NCBI GenBank assembly: GCA_910584195.1
Contig: CAJTYV010000026.1
Span: 1 to 42,691, forward strand
Source: an uncultured Ruminococcus sp.
GTDB taxonomy: Bacteria > Bacillota > Clostridia > Oscillospirales > Ruminococcaceae
Reading direction: 5' to 3'
Length of the DNA: 42,691 nucleotides
Below are positions 24,727 through 32,207 of the stretch, one piece after another. Position 1 is the stretch's first letter; every line of letters begins with the position of its first letter. A program made the position numbers and the translations under genes. Below the pieces are notes generated by a model. That model had not been told where the DNA came from, ran no database searches, and saw nothing but the letters and a program-made list of their open reading frames with translations.

Positions 24727-26088
24727 TTATTTACTTTCAATAGATGCGAAAAAATCCATTATACGCTTGTTTTTTCTTATAACATCAGAACTATCACCCA
24801 AATCAGTATTTATGCTTATAATAAGGGCATTATTCTCGTCCGTATAGACATATTCTGTATACTCACCGCCGCCGCTTGAATAGTTAGCTTTAACAGCAGT
24901 AATCGTGTTGTCACCTGCCTGAATAGTTTCATATCCGCCATTCTGTGCAGTATCATAATCATAAAAGTCGTAATGATGTTCAAGAATACTACGTTCAACT
25001 TCTTCAATTTTAATAGTATTTCCTGTACTGCTCACAAAATAACTCTGGCTTGCATATTCATCAGGCGCTTCATAAAAATTACTTATAGAATACTTGAAAT
25101 GCGAACTGGTATAATCAGATACAGATTTTATCTCCTTGTATCGTTCAGCCGAAACAGGTTTAAAAGTTACATTTTCAAGCATTCTGTCAATGTTCTCTCT
25201 TACATCTTCGCTTCCGTCAGCCTCATAAATACCAGTACAAACGCGGTATATTATTCCGTCACGCTCAATGAAATATGCAGAAATATCTATATCATTTTCT
25301 TTATACTTCTGCAAATATGCTTTTTTTCCATAGAGTTCAGTTTCATAAGGTTCTTGAATATATTCCATATCTGCAATATTTTTCATATACTCATGTTCTG
25401 CATATTCTTCTGCTGTATCAAATTCACCTTCTGTCATGGCTTCAATTTTGCAATCGCTTAAATACTGCGACATATTTTCCGCACAAGCATAACTGCATGA
25501 TACAGAGCTTTCATCACTTTTGCAGAACCATATATTTTCAGGCTCAACGGATATAAACTCATTCTCTGTACTCATTTCACTATGCCCGATATAATTCAGA
25601 CTTTCCATTATCTCCATAGCAAGAGCATCAAAAAGTTCTGCGTCTTTTGGTTCATCAGCAGAAGAAATAGTGAAAGAACTTGCATCAGTCATATAAGTAT
25701 ATTTAGAAAAATTAACTTCCCCATTTTTATCAGTCGTATGTATACTTGAGATTTCCTTGTCTGCAACATTTAAAACTTCTGTACTTATTGATTCATGAGG
25801 TAAACAACCTTGCTCAAAATACTGATTCAGCACTTCAGGAGTGCATACTTTGCAATCATAATCAGACATAATATAAAATTCTACGTCATTTTTGAATGTC
25901 AGTTTAATGAGATTATCCAAGGAACTGTCTTTTTTATCGAAACCGTCACGCAATTCAAAAGAAAAATTGTTGAGTTCAACAGTTTCATAGCTGTTTGCTG
26001 GTTTCAGCGTGCCATCATCATTCATATATGAACATGATGACAAAAACATCACAGCAAGAGATAATACTGATAATTTTAATTTATTCAT
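24727..26088 (-). CDS. Large lipoprotein of unknown function
   Basis: A 453-residue protein, ATG after GGAGGGGTTATT. The signal peptide has the lipobox LSSC (C19). The mature part is acidic and Tyr/Ser/Glu-rich. Three similar blocks are visible, each starting like FSFELRDGFD, FISVEPENIWFC or FKYSISNFYEAP and each ending in an amphipathic helix (LFDALAMEIMESLNYI; VRENIDRMLENVTFK; VIRKNKRIMDFFASIE). The blocks look like a threefold repeat of the same domain type as in the 328-residue lipoprotein. The codon use is more AT-rich than in the pur genes, in line with acquired DNA. It lies between purH and purD. Confidence 0.75.
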   Translation of the reverse strand: MNKLKLSVLSLAVMFLSSCSYMNDDGTLKPANSYETVELNNFSFELRDGFDKKDSSLDNLIKLTFKNDVEFYIMSDYDCKVCTPEVLNQYFEQGCLPHESISTEVLNVADKEISSIHTTDKNGEVNFSKYTYMTDASSFTISSADEPKDAELFDALAMEIMESLNYIGHSEMSTENEFISVEPENIWFCKSDESSVSCSYACAENMSQYLSDCKIEAMTEGEFDTAEEYAEHEYMKNIADMEYIQEPYETELYGKKAYLQKYKENDIDISAYFIERDGIIYRVCTGIYEADGSEDVRENIDRMLENVTFKPVSAERYKEIKSVSDYTSSHFKYSISNFYEAPDEYASQSYFVSSTGNTIKIEEVERSILEHHYDFYDYDTAQNGGYETIQAGDNTITAVKANYSSGGGEYTEYVYTDENNALIISINTDLGDSSDVIRKNKRIMDFFASIESK

Positions 26089-26113
26089 AATAACCCCTCC
26101 ATGTATTTTTTTC

Positions 26114-26277
26114 AGAACTTGTGTTCATAGGATTTGTGCGTGGATTTTCCGGCATAATTTTTATGCTGACAAGGAAAAAACACGCAGGAATACTGACGTA
26201 TTGCAAGTGGTTTTGACGCAGTTCGGCATGAAAATTTGCTGAAAAGACGAGTGCAATATCCTATGAACACAAGTTCT
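26114..26277. repeat. Interspersed repeat family A, full copy A4
   Basis: 164 bp with perfect 20-bp terminal arms (AGAACTTGTGTTCATAGGAT on both sides). The core has a hairpin with ATACTGACGTATT and the word TTTTGACGCAGTTC. It lies upstream of the 453-residue lipoprotein gene. Confidence 0.85.
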
Positions 26278-26349
26278 CAGGAAGTGCGGATTTTACACCC
26301 CTGTAACTCCGCACTCCTGACTTGTAACTGAATATCAGCGGCAGAACAG

Positions 26350-26394
26350 TCTGATACCGGTGAACGCCATAGCGATTCGGAAGTATCTGCCGTT
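26350..26394 (-). pseudogene. Duplicated 3' end of purH (scar)
   Basis: It encodes the last 14 residues of the purH frame (IAMAFTGIRLF then CR instead of HH) and the stop. It matches 27300-27335 except near the end, with one synonymous change (CTT/CTG). It is joined directly to the truncated lipoprotein gene at 26381-26504. Confidence 0.75.
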
Positions 26395-26504
26395 ATCGCG
26401 CTAATACAGCCAGATACATCGGAATTATCGCTGTTTTTTTCTCCGCAGCCGAATAGAAGAGTACCTGCAAGCAGAATTGCAAATACTGATTTAATGTAAT
26501 TCAT
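26381..26504 (-). pseudogene. Truncated paralogue of the 328-residue lipoprotein gene
   Basis: ATG at 26504. The first 43 codons (signal peptide, lipobox LLFGC, EKNSDNSDVSGC, ADTS) match the gene at 23269-24255 closely. The match stops abruptly after ACTTCCGA, where purH 3' sequence begins. The frame continues for about 30 unrelated codons to 26277. The start overlaps the membrane-protein gene upstream by 14 bases. Confidence 0.8.
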
Positions 26505-27003
26505 TTTCTTCCTCGATCTGTCCAATACTACCGGCGTATTTAACGGCGTAAGCCTCTGCCAAAGCAGAGCCGAAAATAAGCAAAATTCCGATAGTACTAA
26601 TAAATCCGAACATGGCAATTGCAGAGTTTAATGCGTTCATATAAGCCCACTGTTCCATACTGAAAAATCGAACAAAAATATTTGTAATATACAGTTTTAT
26701 GAATGCAGGCGGAAACAGATATAGAATACCGCTTCCGACAGCGGTAATCAAGCTGTATTTATACGACATATTTTTTCTTCTGAAACCTATAATTCCAATT
26801 GCAGTAAAGATGATCGGCTTTATTATTCCTGTAAGAAGATACAGAACAGCTTCTTTTGACAGTTTAATATCTGATGTCCTCATAAAAAGCTTAACAATTC
26901 CATTTGGGAAAGATAATATATAAACATAAATTAAAACGATCAGCCCGAAAAGCACGGCTGCTATAATGTTCATTGTCCTCAAAGATTTTGTACGTTCTTT
27001 CAT
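26491..27003 (-). CDS. Small multi-pass membrane protein
   Basis: A 170-residue protein, ATG after GGAGGATCATT. It has about four membrane segments (near 12-32, 50-72, 80-105 and 125-152) and a short charged C-terminus (GQIEEENELH). The family is not recognised. It lies downstream of purH and is followed, with overlap, by the truncated lipoprotein gene. It probably once formed a pair with a complete lipoprotein. Confidence 0.65.
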   Translation of the reverse strand: MKERTKSLRTMNIIAAVLFGLIVLIYVYILSFPNGIVKLFMRTSDIKLSKEAVLYLLTGIIKPIIFTAIGIIGFRRKNMSYKYSLITAVGSGILYLFPPAFIKLYITNIFVRFFSMEQWAYMNALNSAIAMFGFISTIGILLIFGSALAEAYAVKYAGSIGQIEEENELH

Positions 27004-27124
27004 AATGATCCTCCAAATAATCCATATATCACTTGTTCAGAAATTCTTTTTTCACTATCCACAACTTAGCGTAGACTGTTTTCCCTGTATTCTTTGTCAG
27101 AGAGGTAATTCTTGGTTCCCATTC

Positions 27125-27201
27125 TCGTTGAGTTTCTCCCATAATGCCATATTTATTCAAGTCCCAAATAATCAAAGGGCATTATGGGAGAAACTCAACG
27201 A
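27125..27201. repeat. 24-bp perfect inverted repeat with 29-base loop
   Basis: The arms 27125-27148 (TCGTTGAGTTTCTCCC then ATAATGCC) and 27178-27201 are perfect reverse complements. They lie between purH and the membrane protein gene. The long perfect stem points to a mobile-element end or a structured transcript region; no T-run follows on either strand. Confidence 0.75.
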
Positions 27202-27204
27202 CAA

Positions 27205-27275
27205 CCGGGATTCCAAAGGGGTCACCCCTTTGGCAGGGAGTGCAGAGGGACGGAGTCCCTTTGCTAAAGTTGTAG
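27205..27275. repeat. GC-rich repeat family C copy behind purH
   Basis: It contains GGGATTCCAAAGGGGTCACC, a hairpin AAAGGGGTCACCCCTTT and GAGGGACGGAGTCCCTTTG. It directly follows the 24-bp inverted repeat and ends 15 bases before the purH stop. Confidence 0.7.
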
Positions 27276-27290
27276 ACAATGGATTATAGA

Positions 27291-28472
27291 TCAGTGATGG
27301 AAAAGTCTGATACCGGTGAACGCCATAGCGATATTGTACTTGTTGCAGGTTTCTATAACGTTATCGTCACGGATAGAACCGCCGGGTTCAGCGATATACT
27401 CAACACCCGATTTCTTAGCTCGCTCGATGTTGTCACCGAACGGGAAGAAAGCGTCCGAACCGAGACATACTCCCGTATTTTTAGCAAGCCACGCTTTTTT
27501 CTCCTCCGCTGTGAAAACGGCAGGCTTTGTCTTGAAAATTCTCTGCCACTCGCCCTCGCGGAGAACATCCTCGTATTCATCGCCCATGTAAACGTCAATA
27601 GCGTTATCGCGGTCTGCACGGCGAATACCGTCCACGAAGTCAAGTCCCATGACCTGAGGAGACTGCCTGAGCCACCAGTTATCGGCTTTCTGACCTGCAA
27701 GACGAGTGCAGTGTATACGGGACTGCTGACCAGCTCCGATACCGATAGCCTGACCGTCCTTAACGTAGCAAACGGAGTTGGACTGCGTATATTTCAGCGT
27801 AATAAGCGATATAAGAAGATCGTCTTTCTTATCGTCGGGAATATCCTTGTTTTCGGTAACAACGTTTGCAAGAAGCTCGCGGTTTATGTCAAGCTCGTTG
27901 CGTCCCTGTTCAAAGGAAACGCCGTATACCTGCTTTGTCTCGATAGGAGCAGGCTTGTAATTTTCGTCAATTTTGAGGATACAGTACGTGCCTTTTCTCT
28001 TGGACTTGAGAATCTCAAGAGCTTCGGGGTCGTAGTCAGGAGCGATAACGCCGTCCGATACTTCACGCTGAATCATCTTTGCAGTGCATACATCAACCTT
28101 GTCGGAGAGTGCAATAAAGTCGCCGTAAGATGACATTCTGTCAGCTCCTCTTGCTCTTGCATAAGCTGATGCAAGAGGTGTAAGCTCGCCTAAATCATCT
28201 ACCCAGTAAATCTTCTTTAAGTCGTCAGAAAGAGATCTGCCGATCGCCGCTCCGGCAGGGGAAACGTGCTTGAAGGAGGTCGCCGCGCATACGCCCGTAG
28301 CCGCTTTAAGCTCCTTAACGAGCTGCCAGCCGTTAAGAGCGTCAAGAAGATTGATATAGCCGGGTTTTCCGCATAATACCTCGATAGGAAGCTCAGAACC
28401 GTCCGCCATATAAACGCGCGAGGGCTTCTGATTGGGGTTGCAACCGTATTTTAACTGCATTTCATTTGACAT
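27291..28472 (-). CDS. purH: AICAR transformylase, stand-alone (no IMP cyclohydrolase domain)
   Basis: A 393-residue protein, ATG at 28472 after AAAGGAGAAAATT. It converts AICAR and 10-formyl-THF to FAICAR. It starts directly with the transformylase domain (MQLKYGCNPNQKPSRVY), has the TSFKHVSPAGAAIG motif with the catalytic KH pair, SNSVCYVKDGQAIGIGAGQQSR, DAFFPFGDNIERA and the C-terminal NIAMAFTGIRLFHH. The roughly 200-residue N-terminal MGS-like cyclohydrolase domain of normal bifunctional PurH is absent, and its activity is probably supplied by the PurO-like protein two genes upstream. Its 3' end is duplicated as a scar at 26350-26394. Confidence 0.95.
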   Translation of the reverse strand: MSNEMQLKYGCNPNQKPSRVYMADGSELPIEVLCGKPGYINLLDALNGWQLVKELKAATGVCAATSFKHVSPAGAAIGRSLSDDLKKIYWVDDLGELTPLASAYARARGADRMSSYGDFIALSDKVDVCTAKMIQREVSDGVIAPDYDPEALEILKSKRKGTYCILKIDENYKPAPIETKQVYGVSFEQGRNELDINRELLANVVTENKDIPDDKKDDLLISLITLKYTQSNSVCYVKDGQAIGIGAGQQSRIHCTRLAGQKADNWWLRQSPQVMGLDFVDGIRRADRDNAIDVYMGDEYEDVLREGEWQRIFKTKPAVFTAEEKKAWLAKNTGVCLGSDAFFPFGDNIERAKKSGVEYIAEPGGSIRDDNVIETCNKYNIAMAFTGIRLFHH

Positions 28473-28512
28473 AATAATTTTCTCCTTTTTATTTAATTTA
28501 ATCAATGATTCC

Positions 28513-28872
28513 TTAATCCCACTCTATCTCATCGCCGAATTTGCGCACGAAATCGAGAAGCTTATCCTCGTTTTCAACAAGTGAGATTATAATATCAGCC
28601 ATAGCCTGCGCCGCTTTTTCTCCCTCAGGGGAATTTTCAAAGGACGCCGCATACATACCGGCTTCCGCATCGACCTCATACGTATCGATGAGTTCGGGAG
28701 CGTTCTTCTCGATATAAAAATCAAGAAGAACTCCCCAATTTTCGCCGTTCATGTACGCATTTTCGTTGATCTCTTCAAGTTTTTCGCCGACTGCCATAAC
28801 CTCTTCCGCTTCGATGTAGAATGCAAGGTCGAAGCAATCGTCAAGCTTTTCTATGTTTATATAATCTTTCAT
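28513..28872 (-). CDS. Imm51-family immunity protein (orphan)
   Basis: A 119-residue acidic protein, ATG at 28872 after AGAGGTGTATATCA. The pattern matches the Imm51 family of polymorphic-toxin immunity proteins: YMNGENWGVLLDFYIEKNAP, ELIDTYEVDAEAGMYAAS, then a helix and ENEDKLLDFVRKFGDEIEWD. Such proteins bind and neutralise a cognate toxin domain in the cytoplasm. No toxin gene, secretion gene or Rhs/LXG sequence is near, so it is an orphan. It lies between the purO-like and purH genes in the same direction. Confidence 0.75.
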   Translation of the reverse strand: MKDYINIEKLDDCFDLAFYIEAEEVMAVGEKLEEINENAYMNGENWGVLLDFYIEKNAPELIDTYEVDAEAGMYAASFENSPEGEKAAQAMADIIISLVENEDKLLDFVRKFGDEIEWD

Positions 28873-28944
28873 TGATATACACCTCTTGTTATACGATCTA
28901 TGTTTCGTCCAGATCAAAAGAAACGATCGTAATCCATGCCTCTT

Positions 28945-29337
28945 TTATACGCTGTCGTAAAACTCAGGAGAGGCAACAAAACCGATAAACAAAATAATTA
29001 ATGTCATTATTCCGTACAGAATCCACTTTACAACCGGTTTTCTGCCGTTTTTTATACTGAAAACTATGTCCGCAATCATCATGAATATAAGTACTATTGA
29101 TATTTTGTCGTTGTAATGCATAGCAAGATTCATGCCTGTATCGTCAAACCAGTAGAAATATTCCGATATGCCATGACTTTTACAAAAACGCCATAGTTTA
29201 TAATAAATATGCATATCTTGTGGATAGTTTAAAATTGTTATGACGTTTATCAGCATATATGTAATGCACAACGGGAAAATCAGCAGTTTATTGAACGAAA
29301 GCAGAAGTTTTACTGTTGATTTTTCGGATTCTTCCAT
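28945..29337 (-). CDS. Small membrane protein of unknown function
   Basis: A 130-residue protein whose ATG overlaps the stop of the PurO-like gene (TAATG), so translation is coupled. It has about three membrane segments: LLIFPLCITYMLINVITIL (17-35), ISIVLIFMMIADIVFSI (near 78-95) and WILYGIMTLIILFIGFVA (near 104-121). An extracytoplasmic loop rich in Tyr/Trp lies between the first two. Not recognised. It forms part of the accessory DNA between purO-like and purH. Confidence 0.65.
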   Translation of the reverse strand: MEESEKSTVKLLLSFNKLLIFPLCITYMLINVITILNYPQDMHIYYKLWRFCKSHGISEYFYWFDDTGMNLAMHYNDKISIVLIFMMIADIVFSIKNGRKPVVKWILYGIMTLIILFIGFVASPEFYDSV

Positions 29338-30050
29338 TATTTGTTCTTGTTGACGATTCTTGTGTCAGTTTCGCCTGTTTCAAGATTCACATAGCGTACA
29401 AAGAGCGATACCTTGTTATCCTCATTGAGATTATTCCAGAGCATATCGGTGAACTCGTCGATATTTCCCGAAATTCCCACAAGCTTAGGTTCGCCCTCAA
29501 AGCTTGGGAGAGGATTGCCGTCACCCATATAAGTATGGATAAAGTGACCCTCGCCGTTCAAGGGATTATTGTAGCTGAAAGTATAACGCTGACAGGAATC
29601 GGGGTTGCCGTTTGCACTTTTGAGTATAGACATAGCATAGTTGAAGCCGTTTTCCTCAAAGCGGAGAATACCCGAAATTCTGGGTGTATAGTTGGGAGCG
29701 TCGTCCTCAAACTCACGTGTGCGGAGAGCCTGCTCAAAGGTGAACTGCTTATCCATGAGATCGTAGATAGTATCGGTCTGATCGCCGTTGGTCACTATGA
29801 GCTTGTTTCCAAGAACTCTGACAGGCGCGTAAATGATAAGATGCGGGTCGGAAAGCTTTGACGGGTCAAACGCCTGAGTGCGGATACCGTCGCCGTCCTC
29901 AACGAAAACACGGTTGCGGCTGTTCTCACTTCTGCCCATAATGAAGTAGCCTGTTACGGCGTACTTTCCGCAGTCCGACCTTCCGATAACGATACCTCTG
30001 CCGGGGTATGCGTTTGAACTGAGTTCTTTTGAAATATCAAGTCTTTCCAT
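29337..30050 (-). CDS. purO: IMP cyclohydrolase, PurO-like (PF07826 type)
   Basis: A 237-residue protein, ATG after AAAGGAGAATG. The pattern YPGRGIVIGRSDCGKYAVTG followed by YFIMGRSENSRNRVF is the hallmark of the archaeal-type IMP cyclohydrolase family, which also occurs in Clostridia; DPSKLSDPHLIIYAPVR and NYTPRISGILRF support this. It closes the purine ring (FAICAR to IMP), the last step. It complements the cyclohydrolase-less PurH encoded downstream, and the two genes are in the same operon. The symbol follows the archaeal enzyme. Confidence 0.88.
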   Translation of the reverse strand: MERLDISKELSSNAYPGRGIVIGRSDCGKYAVTGYFIMGRSENSRNRVFVEDGDGIRTQAFDPSKLSDPHLIIYAPVRVLGNKLIVTNGDQTDTIYDLMDKQFTFEQALRTREFEDDAPNYTPRISGILRFEENGFNYAMSILKSANGNPDSCQRYTFSYNNPLNGEGHFIHTYMGDGNPLPSFEGEPKLVGISGNIDEFTDMLWNNLNEDNKVSLFVRYVNLETGETDTRIVNKNK

Positions 30051-30066
30051 GATAAAACATTCTCCT

Positions 30067-30558
30067 TTATATTTTATTTATATAATTCCAGTCGTTTTCA
30101 TCATATTCAAGCCATGGCGAATGACCATTGAATGAACTGAGATACACAACTTTATCATCAAGTATGTCAAATTCCATGCCATGTTCGATTTCCCAGTCGC
30201 ACGAACATTCAAGTTGATAGCCTATTTTATTTTCATCATCAGGCTTTTCAATTATAAATACAGTCGGCTTAAAGCATTTCAGCATTTCAAGTGCAGGAGT
30301 TTCGGGAGTGACCTGAATTGTCAGTTCATTGTCCCAGTCCCCTTCTGCAAGCTCCATAAAGTCCAGACAGTAAGCCTTAGCACCTCTGCAAATTGTATCA
30401 AGCATTTTATCAGTCATGTTGTTAAAGTGTTCAGCACATCTCTGAGCATACCCAATACTTGCACCATCTTCAATCATAACATCAATATTTGTGCCAAATA
30501 TTTCTGAATATAATTTCCCCTCAATGCCGTATTCGCCTTGTTTTATATCAGTAATCAT
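30067..30558 (-). CDS. DUF6985/immunity-like protein
   Basis: A 163-residue acidic cytoplasmic protein whose ATG overlaps the purN stop (ATGA). The C-terminal CSCDWEIEHGMEFDILDDKV resembles the CPWDxEHG region of DUF6985-type proteins, which are often found among immunity genes. The N-terminal half has EIFGTNIDVMIEDG and a helix (YAQRCAEHFNNMTDKMLDTI). It ends 16 bases before the PurO-like start. The immunity role is inferred from family resemblance and from the Imm51 neighbour; it is not demonstrated. Confidence 0.55.
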   Translation of the reverse strand: MITDIKQGEYGIEGKLYSEIFGTNIDVMIEDGASIGYAQRCAEHFNNMTDKMLDTICRGAKAYCLDFMELAEGDWDNELTIQVTPETPALEMLKCFKPTVFIIEKPDDENKIGYQLECSCDWEIEHGMEFDILDDKVVYLSSFNGHSPWLEYDENDWNYINKI

Positions 30559-31181
30559 TTTACATAAGCCTTTCCGTTGATTATTTCAATTCTGTCCTGA
30601 CAGAAAAGTGAAACGGCTTTCGGAAGTAATTTCCATTCAACGTTTTCCATAATACGCTTCTGGAGAACCTCTGGAGTATCGCCGTTTTCTACGTTTACTG
30701 CGCCCTGCAATATTATTGCGCCTGCATCGGCTTTTTCGTTGACGAAATGGATAGTCGCACCCGATAACTTAACTCCGTAAGCAATGGCTGCTTCGTGGAC
30801 TTTAAGTCCGTAAAATCCTTCGCCGCAGAAAGACGGGATAAGCGCAGGGTGTACGTTTATTATTTTGTAAGCGTATCTGCTTGTAAGGCATTCGTCAAGG
30901 ATAGTCATAAAGCCTGCAAGTACGACAAGGTCAGCCTGCTCCTCATCGAGGGCTTCGAGAACTGCCATACTGTAGGCTTTGGGGTCGGAATAACTCTTTC
31001 TCGGAATTATTCTTGTGGATATGTTATTGTTCTTTGCACGTTCGAGAGCGTAGGCATTGGGATTGGACGATATAACGCAGGTAATTTTACCGCCGATAAT
31101 ATTTCCTGATTTCTCAGCGTCTATAAGAGCCTGCAAATTAGTGCCGCCGCCTGAAACAAGAACAACTATATTTTTTTCCAT
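30555..31181 (-). CDS. purN: Phosphoribosylglycinamide formyltransferase
   Basis: A 208-residue GAR transformylase (10-formyl-THF dependent, third step). Motifs are the N-terminal VLVSGGGTNLQALIDAE, the catalytic NVHPALIPSF with N and H, and GATIHFVNEKADAGAIILQ with the catalytic Asp retained. The length is normal. ATG follows AGAGGAATGAAAAAAT. It lies 6 bases behind an accessory gene and overlaps the next one by 4 bases, so the accessory genes are built into the translational coupling of the operon. Confidence 0.95.
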   Translation of the reverse strand: MEKNIVVLVSGGGTNLQALIDAEKSGNIIGGKITCVISSNPNAYALERAKNNNISTRIIPRKSYSDPKAYSMAVLEALDEEQADLVVLAGFMTILDECLTSRYAYKIINVHPALIPSFCGEGFYGLKVHEAAIAYGVKLSGATIHFVNEKADAGAIILQGAVNVENGDTPEVLQKRIMENVEWKLLPKAVSLFCQDRIEIINGKAYVK

Positions 31182-31187
31182 ATTTTT

Positions 31188-31715
31188 TCATTCCTCTGAA
31201 TTTTCAAGATTTTTAAATTTTTCCAGACTTCTTTCATCATTAAGCAACTCAAAAATATAATCCCAATCATCTTTACGCCAGTCTTTACCAAAATTTGAAA
31301 ATTTTTTCAAAGTATTAGCATCAAATTCACAAAAACAGTCCATATTTGCATTTCTGACACGTTTTAAGAGTCTTTTATATGAGTATTTTCCGTATTCTGA
31401 TAATTTCATCAAAAGCAGGTATGCAGTTCTGCTTGTACCACCGTAAACAGATTTTTCAAGATACTTTATTTCCTCATTCATAAGTGTGATAGTAATAAAC
31501 TCAACATCAAGACCATCTGACATATACCATAAAGCGTGTGCAATTCTTAATCTGTTTTCATAATTTTTATCATATACTTCATCATCAATATCGTCATGTG
31601 TACGTTCACAATAATTATACTGCGAAATATCACCGCCATTGATAATATTTTCAAGTTCCGAACGATATTCAAGAAGTTTTGATTTTATAAAGTTTTCTGC
31701 ATTTTCTGTAAGCAT
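31188..31715 (-). CDS. Hypothetical cytoplasmic protein, possibly immunity-type
   Basis: A 175-residue hydrophilic, helix-rich protein, ATG after AAGGAGAATTTTTAT. Visible features are ENRLRIAHALWYMSDGLDVE, a hydrophobic helix around TAYLLLMKLSEYGKYSYKRL, and an acidic C-terminus ending DDWDYIFELLNDERSLEKF. I do not recognise the family. Its AT-rich codon use differs from purN and purM, which suggests separate origin. It is the last of five accessory genes between purM and purN. Confidence 0.6.
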   Translation of the reverse strand: MLTENAENFIKSKLLEYRSELENIINGGDISQYNYCERTHDDIDDEVYDKNYENRLRIAHALWYMSDGLDVEFITITLMNEEIKYLEKSVYGGTSRTAYLLLMKLSEYGKYSYKRLLKRVRNANMDCFCEFDANTLKKFSNFGKDWRKDDWDYIFELLNDERSLEKFKNLENSEE

Positions 31716-31728
31716 ATAAAAATTCTCC

Positions 31729-32196
31729 TTAATATGCCAAAATTACTATAAGCACAAAAAGTGCAGCTACTCCGCCGAAAAATATATAACGGTAATAATT
31801 ATCCGTAAGCTCATTTTCACGATTGGCGAAATAAAAGAAAATAGGGTCGTCAGGGTCATAGCGGATAAGTTCCTCATCGCCTATCTTATATTTCTGCTCC
31901 TTATCGGGATAGGTGTAAACCGAGCTTATCATTCTGCCGTCTGCCGTTTCAAATTCCACCACAGGATAATAGTAAGTCCGCGATTCCTTTTTGATATGGT
32001 ACTCGGTGATCTTGCCGAACGCCGCCTCCGTACCCGAAATATGCTTTTTAACCGTAAAAACGTGATACAGGAACAACAGTACCATAAATCCGTATATAGT
32101 CAAAAGACCGTAAAGCAGATAACCGAAGTGAAAAGAAACTCCCACAGTAATAAAGGAAATCACAGCCCATATATAGTCGGCTTTTTCAACTTTCAT
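31729..32196 (-). CDS. DUF3592-like membrane protein
   Basis: A 155-residue protein, ATG after AAAGGAGCGTTAT. It has two N-terminal membrane helices (about 8-25 and 28-48) and one C-terminal helix (YIFFGGVAALFVLIVILAY). Between them lies a beta domain typical of DUF3592: GKITEYHIKKESRTYYYPVV, EFETADGRMISS, then KYKIGDEELIRYDPDDP. A second DUF3592-like gene lies at 33702. The function of the family is unknown. Confidence 0.75.
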   Translation of the reverse strand: MKVEKADYIWAVISFITVGVSFHFGYLLYGLLTIYGFMVLLFLYHVFTVKKHISGTEAAFGKITEYHIKKESRTYYYPVVEFETADGRMISSVYTYPDKEQKYKIGDEELIRYDPDDPIFFYFANRENELTDNYYRYIFFGGVAALFVLIVILAY

Positions 32197-32207
32197 ATAA
32201 CGCTCCT

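Noticed and set aside
27279..28133. Open frame (284 codons) antisense to purH
   Set aside because: The same reasoning as for purD: composition is a mirror of the purH codons and there is no promoter or ribosome site.
28513..28917. Toxin-antitoxin pair at the Imm51-like gene
   Set aside because: Neither neighbour resembles a toxin: upstream is a small membrane protein, downstream is purH.
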